From UBA1557 sp041675185 (GTDB lineage Bacteria > Patescibacteriota > Patescibacteriia > Magasanikbacterales > UBA922): a DNA stretch of 16,352 nt. A program made the position numbers and the translations under genes. The stretch lies in the NCBI GenBank assembly GCA_041675185.1, contig JBAYUH010000019.1:1-16352 (forward strand), written 5' to 3'. Within the stretch, counting starts at the first letter, position 1, and every line of letters starts with the position of its first letter. Shown piece after piece: positions 7,324 to 13,067 of the stretch. The notes under the pieces were generated by a model that saw only the letters and a list, made by a program, of their open reading frames with translations, was not told the origin of the DNA and made no database searches.

Positions 7324-7361
7324 ATCCTGAGCCAGCGAAGCATGGTGTAAGGATCTTTCCT
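7324..7361. repeat. Dispersed REP-like repeat, copy B
   Basis: ATCCTGAGCCAGCGAAGC...AAGGATCTTTCCT, 12 bases before the HAD start codon. With copy A it brackets the HAD gene as a direct repeat of about 38 bases. Confidence 0.85.
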
Positions 7362-7369
7362 AAATAAAA

Positions 7370-7402
7370 ACCTCTTTAATTAATAAAATTCACAAAAGAG
7401 GT
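7370..7402 (-). terminator. Hairpin plus T-run at the 5' end of the HAD transcript, possible attenuator
   Basis: ACCTCTTT (7370-7377) pairs with AAAGAGGT (7395-7402) over a 17-base loop. On the minus strand the stem is followed by TTTTATTTA. It starts only a few bases after the expected transcription start of the HAD promoter. It could act as an early terminator or as a 5' stabilising hairpin. Confidence 0.5.
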
Positions 7403-7410
7403 ACTAACCA

Positions 7411-7439
7411 ATAATAACTTAAAAATCTCTCTCAGTCAA
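7411..7439 (-). promoter_or_regulatory. Promoter of the HAD-pepA unit
   Basis: Minus strand TTGACT (7434-7439), 17-base spacer, TATTAT (7411-7416). It is back to back with the promoter at 7453-7481. Confidence 0.7.
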
Positions 7440-7452
7440 ACCAAATTTTCCC

Positions 7453-7481
7453 TTGTCAAAGGTCTGTATAAAAAGTATAAT
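7453..7481 (+). promoter_or_regulatory. Promoter of the P-loop kinase gene
   Basis: TTGTCA (7453-7458), 17-base spacer, perfect TATAAT (7476-7481). Start expected near 7488, giving a leader of about 60 bases that carries the 9-mer repeat. Confidence 0.8.
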
Positions 7482-7499
7482 ATAGACAAATTAAACAAA

Positions 7500-7544
7500 A
7501 GCCTTGTGAGCCTTGCCGGCTTAGTAAGCTTTGTAAGCCTTTTT
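7500..7544. repeat. Degenerate tandem 9-mer repeat in a leader
   Basis: Five 9-base units in phase: AGCCTTGTG, AGCCTTGCC, GGCTTAGTA, AGCTTTGTA, AGCCTTTTT. The tract is richer in GC than its surroundings and ends five bases before the ATG at 7550. GGCTTA and TAAGCC also allow pairing. Confidence 0.65.
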
Positions 7545-7549
7545 AACCT

Positions 7550-8083
7550 ATGAAAATCGCCATCATCGGCGCCCACTCCACGGGCAAAACTACTCTTGTA
7601 AATAAGTTAAAAGAAAAATTAGACAGTCTGGGCAAAAAAGTCATCATTATCCAAGAACTAGTAAGATATTGTCCTTTCCCTATCAACGAAGAAACTACGA
7701 TAGATGCTCAAAAATGGATCATGAACAATCAGATAGCCAAAGAGCAGGAAGTAAATCATAGTGACAAAATACTCATCACTGACCGTGCAACTATCGACAA
7801 CTTTGCTTATCTACACCGCGTGGCTGATGAAGAGACTTCGAGAAATTATGAGCAAATCGCCTTTGATCACAGCATTACTTATGATCTTATTTTCAAAACT
7901 CAAAAATTAAATATCGCAGCAACAGAAGATGGTCTACGTACAACAGACGAAGAATTCCGCAGTTTGATAGACAGTTCAATCAATCATTTTTTGAAAAAAC
8001 ATCAAGTCCAATTTATTCCTCTAAAAGCGACGACTAATTATGATGTGCATGTTAGTGATATTTTAGAGAGGATTGAAATTTAG
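7550..8083 (+). CDS. Small P-loop kinase/ATPase, NadR-kinase (AAA_28)-like
   Basis: 177 residues with a clear Walker A, GAHSTGKTT (residues 7-15), and a Walker B-like strand ILITDRATID (D78). DGLRTTDEEFR (128-137) resembles the arginine lid of nucleoside/nucleotide kinases. Overall layout matches the ribosylnicotinamide-kinase domain of NadR and related AAA_28 proteins; no adenylyltransferase domain is fused. It may phosphorylate a nucleoside or cofactor precursor, but the substrate is not readable. It has its own promoter, faces away from the HAD gene and runs into the terminator shared with ileS. The stop is TAG. Its opening codons are richer in C and G than neighbouring genes, a weak sign of different origin. 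Confidence 0.8.
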   Translation: MKIAIIGAHSTGKTTLVNKLKEKLDSLGKKVIIIQELVRYCPFPINEETTIDAQKWIMNNQIAKEQEVNHSDKILITDRATIDNFAYLHRVADEETSRNYEQIAFDHSITYDLIFKTQKLNIAATEDGLRTTDEEFRSLIDSSINHFLKKHQVQFIPLKATTNYDVHVSDILERIEI

Positions 8084-8128
8084 ATAAAATTAAAAAGTTT
8101 TTTTATAAAAAACTAAAATTTTGTAAAC

Positions 8129-8157
8129 AAAAAAAGACGTTTTTCAACGTCTTTTTT
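8129..8157. terminator. Bidirectional terminator between the kinase gene and ileS
   Basis: Stem AAAAAAGACGTT/AACGTCTTTTTT with loop TTTC, A-run on one side and T-run on the other, so it works in both directions. It lies between two convergent genes (stops at 8083 and 8171). Confidence 0.92.
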
Positions 8158-8170
8158 ATTTCTAAACTAT

Positions 8171-11155
8171 CTATTTCTTTACACTCAGCATCACTTCCAT
8201 TCCATCAATCTTATACAATTTGTCATCTGATTCTTCAAGTACAATTTTTTCAGTAACCAATTCTCTAGCTAATACACTCTTCTTGATTTCAACTTCATAC
8301 TCTACAAAAACTTTTTGTAAATTTTCATTTTCTGTATAATATTCTACTATCACCTCATCAGCGATTGTCATACCTTGCTCTTTGCGAATTTGATTGATAG
8401 TACGTACTATCTCACGCACCAGACCTTCTTTTTTCAATTCCTCGGTAATGTGAGTATTTAGTGCCATCTTGAATCCCCAATCTTCTTTTTTCTTCAAATG
8501 ATTATTTTCTTTATCAAAATTTTCAAGCAAAACTTCTTTGACATTGAGCTCTTCAGCAATAATATTTTTGGAATCAATGTAAGCAAATTCTACTCCAGAA
8601 ATATAGAATTGTGATAACACTTGTCTAACTTTGATACCACTCTCAGCACGCACAGACAAGCCGGTCTCTACTACTTTTCGGATTGTTTCCATTTCTGTCA
8701 AAACTTTTTTATCAATCAATTTTTCATTTACTTTTGGCCACATTTCCAAGTGAACTGATTCGAGCTCACCTCCCAACTCTTGATAAAGTTTTTCAGACAT
8801 AAATGGTGTAAATGGTGCTATTATCTTTGATAAAGTAAGCAACACTTCATGCAAAGTTATTACTGCTTGTTTTCTGTCACTCATTCCACTTTCCTCATTC
8901 CTCATTCCACTTTGTTTGAATCTATCACGTGAGCGACGGACATACCATTGTGAAAGTTCGGTAATAAAATCTAATATCGGACGACTAGCCTCTGCTAATT
9001 TGTATTTCTCCATATTTTCAGTCACTTCTTTTAGGAGTAGATGTAATTTCGCCAATATCCATTTATCTAAAATATTCTTAGAATCAGTGTAATCTTTTTT
9101 CAAATCTGTGGAATCAGTGTTAAACATAGAAAAAAAGCTGTAGACATTCCAAAGAGTATTTACAACTTTGTTATAAACTTCTCGTACATCTTTTTCTACA
9201 AAGTTCAAACTCTCAGCATACATAACCGGTGAACTTACAAAATAATAACGTAGGGCATCAGCTCCATATTTTTCAAGTATGAGCATTGGGTCTGGATAAT
9301 TTTTGAGACGTTTACTCATCTTCTTACCATCTTCGGCCAACACAATACCATTGACTATTACATTTTTGAAAGCTGGTACTGATTCTTTTTTTGGAATAGA
9401 AGGATTTTTACCAATGGTCAAAGCTGTAGCCAAAACATGAAGGGTATAAAACCAACCTCGAGTTTGATCTTGACCTTCAGCAATAAATTCAGCTGGAAAA
9501 CCAGATTCAAATTTCTCTTTATTTTCAAATGGATAATGCATCTGTCCATAAGGCATTGCTCCAGACTCGAACCAGCAGTCAAGCACTTCTGGAATTCTAG
9601 TAAATTTTTTACCATCTTTTTCAAAAGTAATTTTATCCAAAATATGTTTGTGCAAATCCTCTACTTTTTGTCCAGACAATTCTTCCAATTCTGCCACTGA
9701 ACCAATACAAATAGTTTCATATCCATCTTCACTACGCCAGATTGGCAAAGCCGAACCCCAATAACGATTGCGTGAAATTGCCCAATCACGAGCACCTTCT
9801 AGCCACAAACCAAAACGTCCGTCTTTGATATGATCTGGTACCCAATTGGTCTGTTTGTTATTTCGAAGCATTTCATCTTTTATTTCTGTTACTTTTACAA
9901 ACCAAGAAGAAGTTGCGTAATTCAAAAGCGGTGTATCACAACGCCAACAGTGTGGATAGCTGTGTTCATATTTTTCTTTACAAAATAGTTTATCATTGTG
10001 AGCAAGCCACTTGATAATTTCTACATCTGTCTTTGTGTGATCGTCTTTTGGTTTTACTTCTTGATCTGCAAAATCCAAAACATCAACAGTAAAATGTCCA
10101 TTCATTTCTACATGTTGCACCCAACCAACTTTGTGTTCCTCACCAAGTTTGTAATCATCATCACCAAAAGCTGGAGCAATATGTACAATTCCAGTACCTT
10201 CTTCAGTTGTTACAAAATCACCTACGACCACTTTGAAAGCATTTTTTGTATTAGCAAAATATGGGAAAAGTGGTTCATATTTTACACCGACCAATTCTTC
10301 ACCTTTCATTGTGCTAATCAAAGTATAATCACATTTATTCTTAGTTTGGAAAACATCAGCTACCAATTCTTTGGCAGCTAAATAATAATTATGTTCACCT
10401 TTAACTACTACATAATCAATATCTTTTCCAGTAGCCAACAAAACATTACCAGGCAAAGTCCAAGGAGTAGTTGTCCAAGCCAAAATGTAAAGTTCTCTAT
10501 CACTTAGACCAAATTTATCTTTGAATTCTTCATCAACTACACGAAACTTCACAGTTGCTGACAAATCTTTGATATCCTTATACCCTTGAGTAACTTCGAA
10601 ATTAGCAAGCGGGGTCACGCAATGAGGACAAATTTGCATAGCTTTTTTACCTTCGTAAATAAGATCTTTGTCCCAAAGTTCTTTGAACACCCACCAAACA
10701 CTTTCCATAAAATCTATGTCCATGGTTTTGTAAGCATTTTCCATATCTACGAAACGCCCCATACGACGAATAGTTTTTTTCCATTCTTCAGCATAAGTTA
10801 AAACTGTACTACGACAAGCTTCATTGAATTTATCAATACCTAATTCATCAATTTCTTTTTTTGATTTTAGTCCCAAATCTTTTTCAATAATATTTTCAAT
10901 AGGCAATCCATGACAATCCCAGCCCCATTTACGCTCCACACGAAAACCTTTCATAGTAAAATAACGTGGTACTACATCTTTGATAAGACTAGCCACAATA
11001 TGTCCATAATGAGGAAGACCAGTTGCAAAAGGTGGACCATCATAAAAAACAAAAGGTTTATTTTCTGGACGTTCCAAAACAGATTTTTCAAAAATCTTTT
11101 TTTCTTCCCAATATTTTAATATTTTTAATTCGTCTTCATTAGCATTGTAGGGCAT
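8171..11155 (-). CDS. ileS: Isoleucyl-tRNA synthetase, type 2 (eukaryote-like)
   Basis: Class I enzyme charging tRNA-Ile and editing mischarged valine. 994 residues. Class signatures: GLPHYGH (48-52 is PHYGH, the HIGH motif), KWGWDCHGLPIE, and KKMSKRLKNYPDP with KMSKR-type loop at 612-616. The CP1 editing domain shows WTTTPWTLPGN (about 227) and GTGIVHIAPAFGDDD (about 322-334). Two CxxC pairs, CPHC (about 175) and CWRC (about 402), may bind zinc. The KMSKR loop, the PHYGH form and a C-terminus without the type 1 zinc finger place it in the IleRS2 group, many members of which tolerate mupirocin. Residues 748-759 come from a 12-base direct repeat inside the gene. Expression appears controlled by a T-box leader. 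The stop is TAG. Confidence 0.97.
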   Translation of the reverse strand: MPYNANEDELKILKYWEEKKIFEKSVLERPENKPFVFYDGPPFATGLPHYGHIVASLIKDVVPRYFTMKGFRVERKWGWDCHGLPIENIIEKDLGLKSKKEIDELGIDKFNEACRSTVLTYAEEWKKTIRRMGRFVDMENAYKTMDIDFMESVWWVFKELWDKDLIYEGKKAMQICPHCVTPLANFEVTQGYKDIKDLSATVKFRVVDEEFKDKFGLSDRELYILAWTTTPWTLPGNVLLATGKDIDYVVVKGEHNYYLAAKELVADVFQTKNKCDYTLISTMKGEELVGVKYEPLFPYFANTKNAFKVVVGDFVTTEEGTGIVHIAPAFGDDDYKLGEEHKVGWVQHVEMNGHFTVDVLDFADQEVKPKDDHTKTDVEIIKWLAHNDKLFCKEKYEHSYPHCWRCDTPLLNYATSSWFVKVTEIKDEMLRNNKQTNWVPDHIKDGRFGLWLEGARDWAISRNRYWGSALPIWRSEDGYETICIGSVAELEELSGQKVEDLHKHILDKITFEKDGKKFTRIPEVLDCWFESGAMPYGQMHYPFENKEKFESGFPAEFIAEGQDQTRGWFYTLHVLATALTIGKNPSIPKKESVPAFKNVIVNGIVLAEDGKKMSKRLKNYPDPMLILEKYGADALRYYFVSSPVMYAESLNFVEKDVREVYNKVVNTLWNVYSFFSMFNTDSTDLKKDYTDSKNILDKWILAKLHLLLKEVTENMEKYKLAEASRPILDFITELSQWYVRRSRDRFKQSGMRNEESGMSDRKQAVITLHEVLLTLSKIIAPFTPFMSEKLYQELGGELESVHLEMWPKVNEKLIDKKVLTEMETIRKVVETGLSVRAESGIKVRQVLSQFYISGVEFAYIDSKNIIAEELNVKEVLLENFDKENNHLKKKEDWGFKMALNTHITEELKKEGLVREIVRTINQIRKEQGMTIADEVIVEYYTENENLQKVFVEYEVEIKKSVLARELVTEKIVLEESDDKLYKIDGMEVMLSVKK
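8881..8913. repeat. In-frame direct repeat within ileS
   Basis: TCATTCCACTTT occurs at 8881-8892 and 8902-8913, 21 bases apart, with another TCATTCC at 8895-8901 between them. The spacing is a multiple of three, so the frame is kept; it encodes QSGMRNEESGMSD, a low-complexity stretch in the anticodon-binding region. Confidence 0.7.
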
Positions 11156-11199
11156 ACTTTATAAGTTAGTTTGTTGATTTAAAAATATACTTGATAGAA

Positions 11200-11331
11200 A
11201 ATTTTAAATTTTGAATTTTAAATTTCGAAACAATTTTAAATGTAAAAATTTTGGAAACTTTTCTCAGACGTAATTTAAAATTAAAAAATTAGAAATTGTT
11301 TTAAAATTTAAAATTCCTAAATTCTAAAATT
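11200..11331. repeat. AT-rich long inverted repeat, family copy 2, in the ileS 5' UTR
   Basis: Left arm 11200-11241 and right arm 11287-11331 carry the AAACAATTT core in opposite orientations (AATTTTAAATTTCGAAACAA against the complement of AGAAATTGTTTTAAAATT). It lies wholly between the T-box and the ileS start, so it would be transcribed as part of the leader. Confidence 0.75.
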
Positions 11332-11541
11332 AAAAAAACGCCCATGTTTTATGTGAGAACCAAGTTTCCTCGGTGGTACCATCTCACTTCCACATATGCG
11401 GCGCTTACTGACTGCTATTACGGGCTTACCCGGAGAATTCTACAACCCACAAATAGGTTTTCTTTTCTCAGCATGTCCGCCGTAGCTTTAACGCAGGAGG
11501 ACTCCCTGTTGATAACAGGTGATAACGCTTTTGTATATTGT
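11332..11541 (-). promoter_or_regulatory. T-box riboswitch leader of ileS
   Basis: The antiterminator matches the family: helix GUGAGA/UCUCAC (11382-11387 with 11353-11358), 7-base bulge UGGUACC (11375-11381) whose UGG can read the tRNA CCA end, then helix ACCGAG/CUUGGU (11369-11374 with 11359-11364) closed by a GAAA loop. A run of seven U (11332-11338) follows AUGGGCG, which can pair with upstream CGCCGCAU near 11400 to form a competing terminator. Upstream are hairpins CGGG/CCCG (11421-11432), AACC/GGUU (11444-11459) and CCUGUU/AACAGG (11505-11519). The last has AUC, an isoleucine codon, as its loop (11511-11513); another AUC lies at 11521-11523. Either may be the specifier. I could not fold a standard stem I. 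Confidence 0.85.
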
Positions 11542-11547
11542 ATTTTT

Positions 11548-11575
11548 ATTATACTAAAATGACAGTAGAAGTCAA
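11548..11575 (-). promoter_or_regulatory. Promoter of the T-box/ileS transcript
   Basis: Minus strand TTGACT (11570-11575), 16-base spacer, perfect TATAAT (11548-11553). Start expected near 11541, so the leader is about 385 bases. Confidence 0.8.
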
Positions 11576-11593
11576 GGAAAACAGGTTTATTGA

Positions 11594-11698
11594 ATTATTA
11601 GGTTATTGGTTTATTAGTAAAAACTACTACTATGCTTTACAAAATATCTATGCTACAATATGTATACAAATTAACCAATAAACTAATTAACTAATAAT
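11594..11698. repeat. AT-rich inverted repeat of TTTATTGG/TTTATTAG units
   Basis: ATTATTAGGTTATTGGTTTA (from 11594) is matched, in reverse complement, by the stretch 11671-11698 (AACCAATAAACTAATTAACT and following). The arms are built from 8-base units that alternate TTTATTGG and TTTATTAG. It fills most of the gap between the divergent ileS and rpiB-like genes. Confidence 0.55.
11651..11659 (+). promoter_or_regulatory. Possible extended -10 promoter of the sugar operon
   Basis: TGCTACAAT fits the extended -10 form (TG, one base, then TACAAT). No good -35 lies 17 bases upstream (TATGCT), and TTTACA is only 12 bases away, so this is tentative. Confidence 0.35.
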
Positions 11699-11769
11699 CT
11701 CTGACCAGCAAATATTACTTACAAATACTATTCATTTTACTAAATTAACTAAATTTTCAATACAAAGAT

Positions 11770-12222
11770 ATGTACTCAGGAAAACTTTATATTGCCTCAG
11801 ATCATGGTGGCTACAATCTAAAAAAACGCCTAATACGCTATATAGAAAATGAACTAAGCTTAAAAATAGAAGACTTAGGTCCTTATGAGCATGCAGAAGA
11901 CGATGATTATCCAGATTATGTCATACCTCTTGCTCGCAAAGTGGTAGAAGATGATGCTCGTGGTATTGTGATTTGCAAAAATGGCATTGGTGTTAGTATG
12001 GCAGTCAACAAAATAAAAGGTATTCGCTGTGGTATTGGCTACAATATCGCTGTAGCTGAGACTATGATGACTGATGACAATACCAATATTATAGCCCTTG
12101 CCGCTCACTTATCTTCTGATGAGCATGCTATGGCTATTGTCAAAAAGTGGTTAAGTACTGAGTTTAGTAATGCCAATAGACATGTACGCAGACTACAAAA
12201 AATTGCGGAGTTAGATAAGTAA
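11770..12222 (+). CDS. rpiB: RpiB/LacAB-family sugar-phosphate isomerase, divergent active site
   Basis: Would interconvert ribose 5-phosphate and ribulose 5-phosphate. 150 residues, the usual size. Family marks: YIASDHGG (7-14), DYPDYVIPLA, CKNGIGVSMAVNKIKGIRCG and the C-terminal FSNANRHVRRLQKI. The catalytic cysteine is present (C69), but the usual CGTG/CGSG is CKNG, and the R-x-H-N-D-A-N stretch, whose histidine opens the sugar ring in E. coli RpiB, reads MTDDNTN. The enzyme may therefore use another route or another sugar phosphate (inference). It is first in a plus-strand run with an Rpe-like epimerase, a flavoprotein reductase and a PfkB kinase. No Shine-Dalgarno precedes the ATG. Confidence 0.85.
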   Translation: MYSGKLYIASDHGGYNLKKRLIRYIENELSLKIEDLGPYEHAEDDDYPDYVIPLARKVVEDDARGIVICKNGIGVSMAVNKIKGIRCGIGYNIAVAETMMTDDNTNIIALAAHLSSDEHAMAIVKKWLSTEFSNANRHVRRLQKIAELDK

Positions 12223-12235
12223 ACAGTAAAATTTT

Positions 12236-12359
12236 GAATTTAGTAATTTTAAATTTTAAAACAATTTTAGAATATCTTAATTTTAAATATTTACAAAATT
12301 TATTCATTTAAAAATTCGAAATTGTTTTAAAATTCAAAATTTAAAATTCCTAAATTTTT
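12236..12359. repeat. AT-rich long inverted repeat, family copy 3
   Basis: Left arm 12236-12273 and right arm 12314-12359 are near reverse complements; the right arm carries a six-base insertion. The core is TTTTAAATTTTAAAACAATT. It fills the 145-base gap between the rpiB-like and rpe genes and ends 8 bases before the rpe ATG. If transcribed it would fold into a long weak hairpin in the operon mRNA. Confidence 0.78.
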
Positions 12360-12367
12360 ATAAAAAT

Positions 12368-13027
12368 ATGTTGATAATTCCTTCAATTTTAGTAAAAACA
12401 TCAAAAAAACTCCAAAAACAGCTTCAATCCATCAACCAATCCGTCGACAGAGTCCAAATCGACATCGCAGATGGTATTTTTGTAAATAACAAAACAATTA
12501 GTGATCCAGAAACTGTGGCTAAATATTGTAAAATAGAAGTAGAATTACACTTGATGGTTAGCCAACCACTCAAAGAACTTGCAAAATGGCAAAAAGTAGA
12601 ACAGATCCAAAAAGTTCTAATACATTTTGAATCTGTCAAAAATCTACATGATATTTTCCCTACTCTTCATGCTTATGGTTGGGAAATAGGCATTGTACTC
12701 AATCCTGAGACTGATGCCAAAGTCCTAGATGAATATATCAATGAAATAAAAGGTGTCATGTTTATGGGAGTAAATCCGGGCAAACAAGGACAAAAATTAT
12801 TACCAAAAGTTTTGACTAATATCAGAAAATTCAAAACAAAATATCCAAAAATGTTTGTAGAATTAGACGGAGGAATAAATAAAAATAATTTAGAAAAAAT
12901 TATAGCTTCAGGTACTGATGCTATTTGCCCTGGTAGTGCAATTTTTAGCAACGAAAACAAACCAGCTGACAATATCAAACAACTAGAAAAAATTATCAAC
13001 AGTTTGAATAATTTGACTAAAAAGTAA
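12368..13027 (+). CDS. rpe: Ribulose-phosphate 3-epimerase family protein with one altered metal ligand
   Basis: TIM-barrel enzyme of the pentose phosphate pathway converting ribulose 5-phosphate to xylulose 5-phosphate. 219 residues, the usual length. Family motifs run in order: QIDIADGIFVNN (30-41), ELHLMV (59-64), FMGVNPGKQGQ (132-142), ELDGGIN (165-171) and CPGSAIF (187-193). Of the four metal ligands, D32, H61 and D167 are kept, but the first histidine of HxDxMDG is Q30, and the usual VxPGFGGQ loop is NPGKQGQ. The function is likely related but may be altered. It follows the RpiB-like gene in the same direction, and the reductase starts 40 bases downstream. No Shine-Dalgarno. Confidence 0.85.
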   Translation: MLIIPSILVKTSKKLQKQLQSINQSVDRVQIDIADGIFVNNKTISDPETVAKYCKIEVELHLMVSQPLKELAKWQKVEQIQKVLIHFESVKNLHDIFPTLHAYGWEIGIVLNPETDAKVLDEYINEIKGVMFMGVNPGKQGQKLLPKVLTNIRKFKTKYPKMFVELDGGINKNNLEKIIASGTDAICPGSAIFSNENKPADNIKQLEKIINSLNNLTKK

Positions 13028-13067
13028 ATAAAATATAAAATCGGAGTGTAAAAATAAAGTATTATTT

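Noticed and set aside
9998..10381. 127-codon plus-strand ORF opposite ileS
   Set aside because: It lies inside the conserved ileS coding region, has no promoter and reads as a low-complexity shadow frame.
11344..11562. Plus-strand ORF of 72 codons across the ileS upstream region
   Set aside because: It is antisense to the T-box leader; the base pattern is explained by RNA structure and the protein has no recognisable features.
11636..11659. TTTACA/TACAAT as a standard promoter for the RpiB-like gene
   Set aside because: The spacer is only 12 bases; I kept only the extended -10 as a tentative signal.
12673..12999. 108-codon minus-strand ORF opposite rpe
   Set aside because: Antisense to conserved rpe motifs; its hydrophobic look follows from the complementary strand.
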